Assembly (NCBI RefSeq): GCF_001421705.1
Contig: NZ_LMKO01000002.1
Coordinates: 165,628 to 229,627 of the forward strand
Reading direction: 5' to 3'
DNA length: 64,000 nucleotides
Origin: Xylophilus sp. Leaf220
GTDB taxonomy: Bacteria > Pseudomonadota > Gammaproteobacteria > Burkholderiales > Burkholderiaceae_C
Positions 17,043 through 26,312 of this stretch are shown here, piece by piece (within the stretch, counting starts at the first letter, position 1; each line of letters begins with the position of its first letter). Under the pieces are notes generated by a model. It worked only from the letters and a program-made list of their open reading frames with translations, had not been told where the DNA came from and searched no databases. The translations under genes were made by a program, and so were the position numbers.

Positions 17043-18005
17043 TCAGGAAGTCGCGGTGTCTCCCGCCGCCGGCATCGCCCGGCTTGCGCCGCGCACGGCC
17101 ACCGGCGCATGCTGCGCCATCAGCTCCACCACCCAGTCGATGAATACCCGCAGCTTGGTGCTGACGTGCCGGTTCGGCGGGAAGGCGATGTAGAGCGGCA
17201 TCGGGTCGATGGCCCAGTCCTCGAACAGCGGTACCAGTTCGCCGCGGTCCCGGTGCCCGCGCGCCATGTAGTCGGGCAGCCACAGGATGCCCATTCCGGC
17301 GAGGCCCGCGGCCAGGTAGGCGTTTCCGTCGTCGAGGGCGACCACGTAGCGGCCGTGCACCTCGATGCTTTCGGCGCCGCGGCGCATCGCATAGGGAAAG
17401 ATGGTGCCGGTGCGCGACCGCAGGTAGCCGACGATGCGGTGGCCGGCCTCCTGCAGCGCCATGGGATGCGGCGGCATGCCGTGGCGGGCCAGGTAGGCGG
17501 GCGCGGCGTACACGCCCAGCGGCAGGTCGCCGACGCGGCGGGCGACCAGCGAAGGATCGGTCGGCACGCCGCCGCGCACCACGCAGTCGACGTTCTCCCC
17601 CAGCAGGTCGACCATGCGGTCGCTCGCGCCCATGTGGATCTGGATCTCGGGGTAGCGGGCGTGGAAGTCGGGCAGTGCCGGCACCAGCAGCATGCGGGCC
17701 AGCGGGCTCGGCACGTCGACCCGCAGCCGCCCGCGGGGCACGGTGGCGGCGGCCGACAGGCTGGTTTCGGCGTCGTCCATGTCGGCCAGCAGGCGCACCA
17801 CCCGCTCGTAGTAGGCGGCGCCGTCGGCGGTCGCATGCACCCGGCGGGTGGTGCGGTTCAGCAGCCGTACCCGCAGCCGCGCCTCCAGTTGCTGTACCAG
17901 CTGGGTCACGCTGGCGCGGCTCAGGTGCAGCGTTTCGGCGGCCTTGGTGAAGCTGCGGGTCTCCACCACCCGGGCGAAGGCGAGCATCGCATCGAATCGG
18001 TCCAT
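17043..18005 (-). CDS. LysR family transcriptional regulator
   Basis: 320-residue LysR-type regulator of the CrgA/DmlR-like subgroup. It starts MDRFDAMLAFARVVETRSFTK with a helix-turn-helix, and its effector domain ends in a characteristic FIDWVVELM helix. It is divergent from the RidA-family gene across 123 bp, so that gene is its likely target. The effector is unknown. Upstream in-frame sequence overlaps the divergent gene and is not coding. Confidence 0.92.
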   Translation of the reverse strand: MDRFDAMLAFARVVETRSFTKAAETLHLSRASVTQLVQQLEARLRVRLLNRTTRRVHATADGAAYYERVVRLLADMDDAETSLSAAATVPRGRLRVDVPSPLARMLLVPALPDFHARYPEIQIHMGASDRMVDLLGENVDCVVRGGVPTDPSLVARRVGDLPLGVYAAPAYLARHGMPPHPMALQEAGHRIVGYLRSRTGTIFPYAMRRGAESIEVHGRYVVALDDGNAYLAAGLAGMGILWLPDYMARGHRDRGELVPLFEDWAIDPMPLYIAFPPNRHVSTKLRVFIDWVVELMAQHAPVAVRGASRAMPAAGDTATS

Positions 18006-18128
18006 CGGATCTCCTGGCGCGGCCGCGATTGTTCGGCCGCTGTGAACAGTGATGGTGGATCTTCGCGGTTTATCGCCGTGGCCGGGCTGCCTAGAGTAAG
18101 TGGTTCTGATCACCACTCCGAAAATTCC

Positions 18129-18545
18129 ATGAACACACGCGACGTCGTCTTCCCGCCCGGCCGGCAGGCCCTCTACGAAAAGAACCGCTATTCGCCCGCC
18201 GTGCGCTCCAACGGCTTCCTGTTCGTCTCCGGCCAGGTCGGCAGCCGGGAGGACGGCTCGCCGGAGCCGGGACTGGAAGCGCAGGTGCGCCGTGCCTTCG
18301 ACAACCTGAACGCGGTGCTGGGCGCCGCCGGCTGCAGCTTCGACGACGTGGTGGACGTGACGGTCTTCGTCGTCGATCCGGAGGCGAATTTCGAGACGAT
18401 CTGGCGGATCGTCCCGGACTACTGGGGCGCCGCGCCGCACCCGACGCTCACCGGCATCGGCGTGACCTGGCTCTACGGCTTCCAGTTCGAGATCAAGGTG
18501 ATCGCTGAGCTGCCGGTGGCAGCGCCCGCCGGCACCGCGGCGTAG
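18129..18545 (+). CDS. RidA/YjgF/Rid family protein
   Basis: 138-residue Rid-family protein. RidA members hydrolyse reactive enamine/imine intermediates such as 2-aminoacrylate, but many subfamilies have other or unknown roles. Family features are SNGFLFVSGQVG, the central VVDVTVFVVD strand, and a C-terminal IKVIAELPV strand. The arginine that binds the carboxylate in canonical RidA is not in its usual position, so a Rid2-7-type paralogue is likely. It is divergent from and probably controlled by the LysR gene at 17043-18005. Confidence 0.88.
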   Translation: MNTRDVVFPPGRQALYEKNRYSPAVRSNGFLFVSGQVGSREDGSPEPGLEAQVRRAFDNLNAVLGAAGCSFDDVVDVTVFVVDPEANFETIWRIVPDYWGAAPHPTLTGIGVTWLYGFQFEIKVIAELPVAAPAGTAA

Positions 18546-18563
18546 GCGTCGGCAGACCGCCGT

Positions 18564-19613
18564 TCAGGCGGCCGAGAGTGAGGTGTGGCCCAAGTCGCCG
18601 TCCGACACCGCCATGTTGCGGCCGGACTCCTTGGCGCGGTAGAGGCTGTCGTCGGCCCGCTGCACCAGGATCTGGGGATTGCTGTCGGCGGCCGGAATGG
18701 TGCTGGCCACGCCGACGCTCACCGTCAGATGCGACGCGATCGGCGAATCCGAGTGGGCGATCTGCAGCCCGCCCACCGCCTGGCGCAGCCGGTTGGCCAG
18801 CGCCATCGCGCCCTGCCGGCTGGTGCCGCCCAGCACCAGCGCGAACTCCTCGCCGCCGTAGCGGGCCGCCAGGTCGCCGGGGCGGTGCATGCCGTCGCGC
18901 AGCACCCGGGCCACCGCCTTCAGCGCACGGTCGCCCGCCGGGTGGCCGTAGCGGTCGTTGTACTGCTTGAAGAAATCCACGTCGACGATCGCGACCGAAA
19001 CCGGGTGCTTCTGGCGGTCGGCTCGGCGGCATTCCGCGGCCAGCACTTCGTCGAACTGGCGGCGGTTGGGAATGCCGGTCAGCTCGTCCAGGTGGGCCAG
19101 CTCTTCCATCGCGGTGCGCTGGCGCACTAGCCGCAGCTGGGCGGTGACGCGGGCGAACAGCACCGGCGGCTCGGCCGGCTTCAGGATGTAGTCGGAGGCG
19201 CCCAGCATCAGGCCGCGGGCCTCGTCGCCCGGCCGGTCGAAGCCGGTGACGAAGACTACCGCGATCATCGCCGTCGCCGGGTCGGAGCGCAGGCGCTGCA
19301 GGATCTCGAAGCCGTTGATGTCGGGCAGCACCACGTCGAGCAGCACCAGGTCCGGACGGCAGGCGCGCGCCATCTCCAGGCCCTGCATGCCGGTCGACGC
19401 GGTCATCACCTCATAGGTGGGCGCCAGCAGCTCGGCCATGACGGCCATGCTGGTGTGGGAATCGTCCACCAGCAGGATGCGTTGCCTTGGGGAATCAGCG
19501 GAGGGTTCCCGGCGCAGTGCGGGCCCCTCCGCCAAGAGCTGGGGGGGCGGCAGGTACGGTTGGCCACCGTTGTAGGGCGTTTCGACAGGATTCTTGTGCA
19601 CCGGGAAATCCAT
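18564..19613 (-). CDS. Response regulator with diguanylate cyclase (GGDEF) output
   Basis: 349-residue PleD/WspR-like protein. An N-terminal receiver (about residues 44-160; phospho-acceptor Asp in LLDVVLPDINGFE; Lys in YILKPAEPP) is joined by a short helix to a GGDEF domain (about 175-340) with an intact GGEEF active site and the DVDFFKQYNDRYGHPAGD motif. It makes cyclic-di-GMP from two GTP. No RxxD inhibitory site is obvious before GGEEF. A 20-bp perfect palindrome sits 23 bp upstream of the start, in the leader. No kinase gene is adjacent. Confidence 0.93.
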   Translation of the reverse strand: MDFPVHKNPVETPYNGGQPYLPPPQLLAEGPALRREPSADSPRQRILLVDDSHTSMAVMAELLAPTYEVMTASTGMQGLEMARACRPDLVLLDVVLPDINGFEILQRLRSDPATAMIAVVFVTGFDRPGDEARGLMLGASDYILKPAEPPVLFARVTAQLRLVRQRTAMEELAHLDELTGIPNRRQFDEVLAAECRRADRQKHPVSVAIVDVDFFKQYNDRYGHPAGDRALKAVARVLRDGMHRPGDLAARYGGEEFALVLGGTSRQGAMALANRLRQAVGGLQIAHSDSPIASHLTVSVGVASTIPAADSNPQILVQRADDSLYRAKESGRNMAVSDGDLGHTSLSAA

Positions 19614-19635
19614 TTCTGGACCGGGAAAAGCAGCA

Positions 19636-19655
19636 GCCCCGCAATATTGCGGGGC
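19636..19655 (-). promoter_or_regulatory. Perfect 20-bp palindrome in the diguanylate cyclase leader
   Basis: GCCCCGCAAT-ATTGCGGGGC, followed on the minus strand by CTGCTGCTTTTCC and then the ATG at 19613. It resembles a terminator hairpin in the 5' leader, so attenuation or a dimeric protein site are both possible. The remaining bases to 20027 hold no gene I can support, though a 15-codon frame with a GGAG site lies at 19837-19884. Confidence 0.45.
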
Positions 19656-20027
19656 CGTCAGAGCGTGCCGGAAGTCGGTCCGGCAAGGGGCTTTTCAGGT
19701 CCGTTGGAATTTAATTTAGCCAGCGGCATGGCGCAACGGCGAAGGACGGCAGGCCCGTTCGGACTCTGCCCAGTCCTACATGTTTACGTAGCCGGACGCC
19801 CGACTGGATGGGGCTCAACTGTTTCTGGAGTACCTCATGCGTAAGGGCATGTTGGGATTCGCGGGCTTCCTCGGCTGGCGGTGAATCTGCTCTGGACGAG
19901 TATTGCTCTGCCAGTAGTGGCCGGTGACACCGGCCGTCGGAAGGCGTTGGCGTCCGCCCGACGGCGGCGTGCACGGTACCGCGCTCTGGGGCACTATCGC
20001 CTGCTGTCTCCCCCGCCCCTTGCCGCC

Positions 20028-20627
20028 ATGGACCATCCGCTGTCGTATCCGCCACGTCTTCTCGTCCTCGCCACGGCCTGCCGCCGCAGTGCGCGGGCGG
20101 TGGCCGGGGCCCTCTGGGGCGCGGCGGTCGCCCTGGGCGCCTGCTTGCCGGCACAGGCCCAGACGCCTGCCGCGGGCAATGCCCGGGCGGGCACGCCGGT
20201 GCCGCCCGACGCCACGGCGCCCCGGGTGCAGACACTCTCCAAATGCACCGCCGCCAACGGCCGGGTCACCTATTCCGACAGCACCTGCCCCGCCGGCAGC
20301 CGTGGTGCGGCGCTGCAGGTGGAGCCCGACAACAACGTGGTGGCGACCACGCCGATCCCCGCGGCGGTGCCGTCGCCCGCCACTTTCGCACCGCCGCAGC
20401 CGCCGGCCGCGCCGCCGGTCGCGCCGCCGGTCGCGCAGCAGCCCTACCTGCCGCCGCCCAACGCCGGCATGCCCGCCCGCCAGGCAGCCGATTGCGCGAT
20501 GCTCGACCGCCGCGCCGCCACGCTCGGCAGCCGGGCGATGCAGCCGCAGACCGGCGACAACCCCCAGCTCCTGCCCAACGAACAGCGCAGCGTGGAGGAC
20601 CTGCGGCAGTACCTGGGCTGCGAATAG
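20028..20627 (+). CDS. Exported DUF4124-like protein
   Basis: 199-residue exported protein. A long basic N-region and hydrophobic stretch end near LPAQAQ. The mature part contains a DUF4124-like segment, KCTAANGRVTYSDSTCPAG (about residues 82-100), with two cysteines that could pair. A proline/alanine-rich linker (PPQPPAAPPVAPPVAQQ) and a C-terminal helix with two further cysteines follow. Proteins of this kind are frequent periplasmic unknowns in Burkholderiales. No function is assigned. The ATG at 20028 gives a plausible signal peptide. Confidence 0.75.
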   Translation: MDHPLSYPPRLLVLATACRRSARAVAGALWGAAVALGACLPAQAQTPAAGNARAGTPVPPDATAPRVQTLSKCTAANGRVTYSDSTCPAGSRGAALQVEPDNNVVATTPIPAAVPSPATFAPPQPPAAPPVAPPVAQQPYLPPPNAGMPARQAADCAMLDRRAATLGSRAMQPQTGDNPQLLPNEQRSVEDLRQYLGCE

Positions 20628-20753
20628 GGCGCCGTGCGGTGCCGGCCCCGGCCGCCCCGCAGGGCCGCCGCCGCTGCATCCTGGATACAAGGCCCGGCGC
20701 GCGGCGGCCCACAATGGAGCGCTTCGCACAGCCGCACCCTACAAGGAGACACC

Positions 20754-21194
20754 ATGGGCCTGCTCGATTCCGTCGTCGGTTCCGTCCTGGGCCACGCCGC
20801 CGGGGGCGCCCAGGGCGCGGGCTTGGGGCCGCTGGCCTCCGTGCTGGGGCCGATGCTGGCCTCGACCAACAACCCGCTCGGCGGCCTGCCGGGCCTGCTG
20901 CACCGGTTCGAGCAGGGCGGCCTGGGACACCTGGCGGCGTCGTGGGTCGGCACCGGCCCCAACCTGCCGGTGAGCGGCGCCCAGGTGCACGACGCGCTCG
21001 GCGGCGACCTGCTGGCCGGCCTGGCCGGCCGGCTGGGCATGGACCCGGCGCAGCTCCAGACGCTGCTGGCCCAGTGGCTGCCGGTGCTGGTCGACAAGCT
21101 CACGCCGCAGGGCGTGGTGCCGGCCGACGGCGCTGCCTCCGGCACCTCGCAGGATCTGCTGGCCTCGCTCGGCAGCCTGCTACAGAAAAAGTAG
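20754..21194 (+). CDS. YidB family (DUF937) protein
   Basis: 146-residue glycine/leucine-rich protein starting MGLLDSVVGSVLGHAAGG, as in YidB homologues, with a conserved C-terminal QLQTLLAQWLPVLVDKLTPQG segment. The function of YidB is unknown. An AAGGAGA site precedes the ATG. The last codons (LLQKK, stop) lie inside a GCTA-stem repeat, so the stop codon TAG is part of the repeat arm; the C-terminus may have been shaped by it. Confidence 0.88.
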   Translation: MGLLDSVVGSVLGHAAGGAQGAGLGPLASVLGPMLASTNNPLGGLPGLLHRFEQGGLGHLAASWVGTGPNLPVSGAQVHDALGGDLLAGLAGRLGMDPAQLQTLLAQWLPVLVDKLTPQGVVPADGAASGTSQDLLASLGSLLQKK

Positions 21195-21236
21195 CTGGAA
21201 GCCGGCGCCCCGCGCCGGCTGGCGGCCTGTTTCTTG
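21179..21236 (+). repeat. GCTA-stem repeat overlapping the yidB-like stop codon
   Basis: GCTAC-N7-GTAGC (21179-21195), then GCCGGCGCC/GGCGCCGGC-type stem (arms near 21201 and 21211) and GGCCTGTTTCTT. Same order as the copies at 22721 and 49397. It probably doubles as the transcript end. Confidence 0.75.
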
Positions 21237-21362
21237 CATAAAGCGGCAGGTGCCGGCACGGCGGCGGCGACATCAGCTGCCAGCCGCCCCGGTATGCCGA
21301 TATCCGAACCGCGTCGCTCCGATTTCCTCCTTCCGTTTCCAACCTCTCTCTCCCGTCACACG

Positions 21363-22712
21363 ATGCACACACGCCTTCCGCACACCCTGTCCCGTCTCTG
21401 CTGCGCCCTGGGCCTCGGCCTGGTCGCCCTCGCACCGGCCGCCCGGGCCCAGACGCCCGCCACCGCGCCCGCCAGCCCGGCAGTGCAGCAGGCCCTGCAG
21501 GCGGTGCGCGCCGCGGCGCCGGTGCAGCAGGTGCTGGACGACCTGAAGGCCGACCATCCGCGCACGATCGAAGAACTGCGCACCCTCACCGCCATTCCCG
21601 CGCCGCCGTTCAAGGAGCAGAAGCGGGCCGAATACTTCGTCGCCCGCCTGAAGGCGCTGGGCCTGGCCGATGCGCACATCGACAAGGAAGGCAACGCCGT
21701 CGGCATCCGCAAGGGCACCGGCAACGGGCCGAAGCTGGTGGTGTCGGCCCACCTCGACACGGTCTTTCCGGAAAGCACCGACGTGACGGTGAAGGACCGC
21801 GACGGCCGCCTGTACGCACCCGGCATTTCCGACGACACCCGCGGCCTGACGGTGCTGCTGTCGTGGCTCAAGGCCCTGAACGAGCGCAAGCTGCAGACGG
21901 TGGGCGACATCGTCTTCGTCGGCAACGTGGGCGAGGAAGAGCTGGGCAACCTGCGCGGCATGAAGGCGCTGTTCCGCGACCACGCCGACATCGACGGCAT
22001 GGTGGGCCTGGAGCCCGGCACCGGCGAGGGCGTGCTCAACCAGGGCACCGGCAGCCACCGCTACGACGTGGCCTTCAAGGGCCCGGGCGGCCACAGCTTC
22101 GGCGCCTTCGGCCAGGTGCCGAGCGCGATCCATGCGATGGGCCGCAGCATCGCCCACATCGGCGACGTGCAGGTGCCCGCCGATCCCAAGACCACCTTCA
22201 CCGTCGGCAAGGTCGGCGGCGGCACCTCGGTCAACACCATCGCGGGCGATGCCAACATGGCGATCGACATCCGCTCCAACGCGCTGCCCGCCCTGCTTGC
22301 GGCCGAGAAGGACATCATGGCCGCGGTGCAGCGCGGGGTGGACGAGGAGAACCGCCGCTGGAACGTGGAGCCGAAGATCACCGCCACCAGCACCCTGATC
22401 GGCGACCGCCCCGCCGGCACCACCGCCGCGGCCGAGCCGATCGTGCAGACCGCCGTGGGCAGTATCCTGGCCGCCGGCTGGAAGCCCACCCTGCGCGCGG
22501 CCAGCACCGACGCCAACGTGCCGATGGGCCTGGGCATCCCGGCCATCATCCTCGGCAGCGGCGGCAAGACCGGCGCCTTCCACGCCCTCGGCGAATGGTG
22601 GGACCCGACCGACGCCTGGCAGGGCGCCCAGACCAGCCTGACGACGGTGCTGGCCCTGGTCGGCGTCCAGGGCGTCAGCCAGCCGGTGCTGGCGAAGCGG
22701 GCCGTTCGCTAA
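21363..22712 (+). CDS. Secreted M20 family metallopeptidase
   Basis: 449-residue M20-family peptidase with a signal peptide ending near ARAQ. The zinc site pattern is clear: VVSAHLDTVFPE (His, Asp), GISDDTRG (bridging Asp), and NVGEEELGNLRG (catalytic Glu followed by the ligand Glu). The dimerisation domain begins around the GPGGHSFGAFG segment. Final ligands are in the FHALGEWWDP region. M20 enzymes cut dipeptides, tripeptides or acyl-amino acids. The export signal suggests periplasmic peptide breakdown. It converges on a second M20 gene on the other strand. Confidence 0.9.
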   Translation: MHTRLPHTLSRLCCALGLGLVALAPAARAQTPATAPASPAVQQALQAVRAAAPVQQVLDDLKADHPRTIEELRTLTAIPAPPFKEQKRAEYFVARLKALGLADAHIDKEGNAVGIRKGTGNGPKLVVSAHLDTVFPESTDVTVKDRDGRLYAPGISDDTRGLTVLLSWLKALNERKLQTVGDIVFVGNVGEEELGNLRGMKALFRDHADIDGMVGLEPGTGEGVLNQGTGSHRYDVAFKGPGGHSFGAFGQVPSAIHAMGRSIAHIGDVQVPADPKTTFTVGKVGGGTSVNTIAGDANMAIDIRSNALPALLAAEKDIMAAVQRGVDEENRRWNVEPKITATSTLIGDRPAGTTAAAEPIVQTAVGSILAAGWKPTLRAASTDANVPMGLGIPAIILGSGGKTGAFHALGEWWDPTDAWQGAQTSLTTVLALVGVQGVSQPVLAKRAVR

Positions 22713-22720
22713 GCGCAGAT

Positions 22721-22775
22721 GCTACTGTTTCTGTAGCAACAAGCCGGCGCAGTGCGCCGGCTGCGGCCCTTTTTC
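22721..22775 (+). repeat. GCTA-stem repeat acting as likely terminator
   Basis: GCTAC-TGTTTCT-GTAGC (22721-22737), AACAA, then the stem AGCCGGCGCA-GTGCGCCGGCT and GCGGCCC-TTTTT. A well-preserved reference copy of the family. It lies between convergent M20 genes, and its T-run touches the stop codon of the minus-strand gene at 22774. Confidence 0.8.
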
Positions 22776-24273
22776 ATGCAGAAGCGGTGGCTTCCACCGG
22801 CGCGGCCATCGCGGCGATCACTTCGGCCACCGCGGCGGTGAGCTTGCGGGCGTAGGGGACGTGCAGGAACTCGTTGGGGCCGTGGGCGTTGCTCTTCGGG
22901 CCCAGCACGCCGCAGACCATCATCTGGGCCTGGGGGAAGCCCTGGCTCAGCATGTTCATCAGCGGGATGGTGCCGCCCTGGCCGATGTAGCCGCAGGGGG
23001 CGCCGTAGTGGGCCTGGCTGGCGGCGTCGAGCGCGCGGGCGAACCAGGGAGCGGTGGCCGGCGCGTTCCAGCCGGTGGCGCCGCCGCCGCCTTCGAAGGT
23101 CACCTTGGCCTGGTAGGGCGCGTTGTCCTCCAGCAGCGCCTTCAGTTCCTGCACCGCGCCGGCGGCCTCGACCAGGGGCGGCAGGCGCAGGCTGAGCTTG
23201 AAGGCGGTGTAGGGCCGCAGCACGTTGCCGGCGTCTTTCAGCGCGGGGAAGCCGTCGGCACCGGTCACGCTCAGGGTGGGGCGCCAGGTGCGGTTGAGCA
23301 GCGCCTCGACCGGGTCGGTGGTGGTGGGCAGCGCGAAGGCGGTGGAGCCGCCGCAGTCGTAGTGCGCCCACGGGAAGCGCTTGTAGATCTCGTCGCCCAG
23401 GATGCCGGCGGTGACCTGCGCCTGGGCCAGCCGCTCGGCCGGCACTTCGCAGTGGAAGCTGGCGGGCAGCAGGCGGCCGGTGGCGCTGTCCTCCAGCCGG
23501 TCGAGCACGTTGCGCAGGATGCGGAACGACGAAGGCACCAGGCCCGAGGCGTCGCCCGAGTGCACGCCCTCGGTCAGGATCTCCACCTTCAGCATGCCGC
23601 CGGCCATGCCGCGCAGGCTGGTGGTGAGCCACAGCTGGTCGTAGTTGCCGGCACCCGAATCCAGGCACACCACCAGGCCCACGTCGCCCAGCCGGGTGCG
23701 CAGCGCGTCGACATACGGCAGCAGGTCGTAGGAGCCCGATTCCTCGCAGGTCTCGATCAGCCCCACGATGCGCGGATGCGCCACGCCCTGGGCCTTCAGG
23801 GCCTGCACCGCGGCGATGGCCGCGTACACCGCATAGCCGTCGTCGGCGCTGCCGCGGCCGTAGAGCCTGCCCTCGTCGTAGACCGGCGTCCACGGACCCA
23901 GGCCGCTGCGCCATCCGGTGAACTCGGGCTGCTTGTCGAGGTGGCCGTACATCAGCACCGTCTCGGCGACGGTGGTGCCGGTGGCCGGCACGTCGAAGAA
24001 CAGCACCGGCGTGCGTCCGGGCAGGCGCACGATCTCCAGCTGCAGGCCCTCGACCTTCTGCGCCTCGACCCATTCGGCGGCGTTGCGCACCACGGTGTCG
24101 AGGTAGCCGAGCGCGGCCCAGTCCTTCTCGAAGGCGGGCGACTTGGCGGGGATGGCGATGTAGTCGGTGATCTGGCGGACGATGTCGCCGTCCCAGCGGG
24201 CGGAGACGTCGTCGAGCAGGCGGGCGCTGTCGAGCAGGCCGGCGGGGATTTCGCGGTGCAGGGGTGCGTTCAT
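22774..24273 (-). CDS. Cytoplasmic M20 family dipeptidase
   Basis: 499-residue M20-family peptidase similar to carnosinase-like dipeptidases. Metal-site motifs are VLMYGHLDKQPE, GRGSADDGYA and LIETCEESGSYD. The lid domain carries GVHSGDASGLVPSS, and the late ligand is in KSNAHGPNEFLHVPYARK. No signal peptide is present. The ATG at 24273 precedes a sequence aligned with the family start; upstream frame is low complexity and overlaps the divergent DUF72 gene region. Substrate: probably small peptides; not specified by the sequence. Confidence 0.92.
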   Translation of the reverse strand: MNAPLHREIPAGLLDSARLLDDVSARWDGDIVRQITDYIAIPAKSPAFEKDWAALGYLDTVVRNAAEWVEAQKVEGLQLEIVRLPGRTPVLFFDVPATGTTVAETVLMYGHLDKQPEFTGWRSGLGPWTPVYDEGRLYGRGSADDGYAVYAAIAAVQALKAQGVAHPRIVGLIETCEESGSYDLLPYVDALRTRLGDVGLVVCLDSGAGNYDQLWLTTSLRGMAGGMLKVEILTEGVHSGDASGLVPSSFRILRNVLDRLEDSATGRLLPASFHCEVPAERLAQAQVTAGILGDEIYKRFPWAHYDCGGSTAFALPTTTDPVEALLNRTWRPTLSVTGADGFPALKDAGNVLRPYTAFKLSLRLPPLVEAAGAVQELKALLEDNAPYQAKVTFEGGGGATGWNAPATAPWFARALDAASQAHYGAPCGYIGQGGTIPLMNMLSQGFPQAQMMVCGVLGPKSNAHGPNEFLHVPYARKLTAAVAEVIAAMAAPVEATASA

Positions 24274-24428
24274 GAGAAAGGGTCTTTCCGTGGGCGGCGG
24301 CGCGGCGGCCGGGCAGGCGATGGTTTTCGACTGTACGCCGGTGCCGGCACAGCCGCTAGAGTGGGGTATTGGCAGCAGCGGCAGCCACCACCACGGCCGC
24401 ACGCGGTGCGGGAACAGGAGAAGCAGCG

Positions 24429-25307
24429 ATGGCATCCGACGACTCCCGCGCGGCCCCGGCCGCCCCTTGCGGCACTGGCGGCACTTCCGGCCCGCACCGC
24501 ATCCGCACCGGCATCGGCGGATGGACCTTCGAGCCCTGGCGCGGCGGCGCCTTCTACCCCGAGGGCCTGCCCCACGGCCGCGAACTGCAGTACGCGAGCC
24601 GCCGGGTGCCGGCCATCGAGATCAACGGCACCTTCTACGGCCTGCAGAAGCCCGCCACCTTCGCCCGGTGGCGCGACGAGACGCCGGGCGGCTTCATGTT
24701 CTCCCTGAAGGCGTCGCGCTACTGCACCCACCGCCGGGTGCTGGCCGAGGCGGGCGACGCGGTGCACCGCTTCCTGCACAGCGGCCTGGCCGAACTGGGC
24801 GACAAGCTCGGCCCGGTGGTGTGGCAGTTCGCTCCGACCAAGGCCTTCGACGCCGCGGATACCGAGGCCTTCCTGCAATTGCTGCCCGCGGCCGTCGACG
24901 GGCTGCCGCTGCGGCATGTGCTGGACGTGCGGCACCCCAGCTTCCGGGACCCGGCCTATCTCGCCCTGGCCCGCCGGTACCGCTGCGCCAGCGTGTTCAC
25001 CGATGCGGCGCAGTACCCGTCGTTCGCCGATGTGACGGCCGGCTTCGTCTATGCCCGCCTGATGAGCGCCGACCCGGCGGAGCCGACCGGCTACAGCCCC
25101 ACCGCGCTCGACCGCTGGGCCGCGGTGGCCCGCACCTGGAGCGAGGGCGGCCGGCCCGCGGACGTGCCGCACATCGAGGCCGCCGATGCGGCGCCCCATG
25201 CTGCGCCACGCGAGGTGTTCGTCTATTTCATCAACGGCGCGAAGGAGCGGGCGCCGGCCGCGGCCCAGGCGTTCCTGCAGCGGCTGGGCATCGCGCCGCT
25301 CGCCTGA
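24429..25307 (+). CDS. DUF72 family protein (YecE-like)
   Basis: 292-residue DUF72 protein with a TIM-barrel-like fold. Family landmarks are GIGGWTFEPWRGGAFYPEGL, EINGTFYGLQ, FSLKASRY and the C-terminal VFVYFINGAKERAPAAAQ. The biochemical role of DUF72 is not established. A GGAGAAG site precedes the ATG at 24429. It is divergent from the M20 dipeptidase gene and convergent with the bactofilin gene. Confidence 0.88.
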   Translation: MASDDSRAAPAAPCGTGGTSGPHRIRTGIGGWTFEPWRGGAFYPEGLPHGRELQYASRRVPAIEINGTFYGLQKPATFARWRDETPGGFMFSLKASRYCTHRRVLAEAGDAVHRFLHSGLAELGDKLGPVVWQFAPTKAFDAADTEAFLQLLPAAVDGLPLRHVLDVRHPSFRDPAYLALARRYRCASVFTDAAQYPSFADVTAGFVYARLMSADPAEPTGYSPTALDRWAAVARTWSEGGRPADVPHIEAADAAPHAAPREVFVYFINGAKERAPAAAQAFLQRLGIAPLA

Positions 25308-25326
25308 CCGGCACCGGCCGGGAAAC

Positions 25327-25362
25327 GTAAAACCGGCCGGCCCCTTGCCGAGCGCGGCCGGT
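25327..25362 (-). terminator. Probable bidirectional terminator
   Basis: Stem ACCGGCC (25332-25338) / GGCCGGT (25356-25362) between convergent genes. On the minus strand it is followed by TTTTACG, so it best serves the bactofilin transcript. Confidence 0.6.
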
Positions 25363-25383
25363 CGGCCTGTCGCAGGAAAAGGC

Positions 25384-26016
25384 TCAGGCGGCCTGCAGCG
25401 CCGCGTTGGAGCTCGCGCCGTAGGACGATGCGGCGGCTGCACCGGTGCTGCCGTTGCCCGCACCGCGCGCGGCGCCGGCGAAGCCGAAGGTGATCTCGCC
25501 CGAGAGCTGGCCGCCTTCTTCTACCACCAGCTTGCCGTAGCGCACCGTGCCGGTCACCTTGCCGGTGGCGTGGATCACCAGCTTGTCGCGCACTGTCAGC
25601 GTGCCGTCGAAAGTGCCGTGGATCTCGGCGATGTCGATCTCGGCCGAGCCCTTGAACGCGCCCTGCTCGGCGATGTGGATCACCCGCGAGTCCATCGTCG
25701 CCTCGACCATGCCCTCGACCACGAGCGTGTCGCAATCGGTGATCTCGACGCCCTTCAGCTTGATGTTGGGGCCGACGGTCAGCTTGCTGGCGCTGGGCGC
25801 CGCCGCTTCGGCCGCGGCCGAGGTGACGGCCGCAGCCGTGGCGGCGCGGCTGTCGGCCGTGGTGCTGGCACCGCTCAATGGCGAGGAACCGGCCGACGAG
25901 GTCGACGCCGATGCCGACGACGGCAGCGCCATCGAGGACGAGCCGGCAGGCGGGGTAGGACGTGGGTTCAAGGGTTCGGCCTCTCGTTTGCCAAAGAAGG
26001 GGGATTGCAGCGCCAT
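25384..26016 (-). CDS. Bactofilin family cytoskeletal protein
   Basis: 210-residue bactofilin. A disordered Ala/Ser-rich N-terminus (residues 1-75) precedes a beta-helical core of short repeats (about 78-185: ITDCDTLVVEGMVEAT, GAFKGSAEIDIAEIHGTFDG, VTGTVRYGKLVVEEGGQLSGEI) and a flexible tail. Bactofilins polymerise without nucleotide at the membrane and place cell-wall enzymes or motility and adhesion factors. No lytic endopeptidase gene is adjacent. The ATG at 26016 is chosen because upstream frame is unrelated. The 296 bp from 26017 to 26312 hold its leader and part of the next gene's end and no other gene. Confidence 0.9.
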   Translation of the reverse strand: MALQSPFFGKREAEPLNPRPTPPAGSSSMALPSSASASTSSAGSSPLSGASTTADSRAATAAAVTSAAAEAAAPSASKLTVGPNIKLKGVEITDCDTLVVEGMVEATMDSRVIHIAEQGAFKGSAEIDIAEIHGTFDGTLTVRDKLVIHATGKVTGTVRYGKLVVEEGGQLSGEITFGFAGAARGAGNGSTGAAAASSYGASSNAALQAA

Positions 26017-26312
26017 GGGTTCTCCGAAAAGACTCGATGCTAGGGATGCCGTTCGTCCAAAGCTCCACCAGATTTCGCAAGAGAGGTAACGCAATACATC
26101 ACCCACCCGGACGAATAACGCCAGATGCAGGTGGATGAAGGCGAGAAACCGCACGAATGCCGGCAAAACGTTTGCACACATCGGCGCGGAACGCATCTGC
26201 GATGCGGCTGCGGCCGTGCAGGCATCCGCAGTATGGCGGCCGCGCGCCGTGCGCGGCGACCGCAGGGCGGAAGGCCGTCAGGCCACCTGCCCCCGCATCC
26301 TGGGGCTGCGGT

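Noticed and set aside
19837-19884. A 15-codon frame with a good GGAG ribosome site (starts MRKGM, ends LGWR)
   Set aside because: Too short to separate from chance, and no downstream gene close enough for a leader-peptide role.
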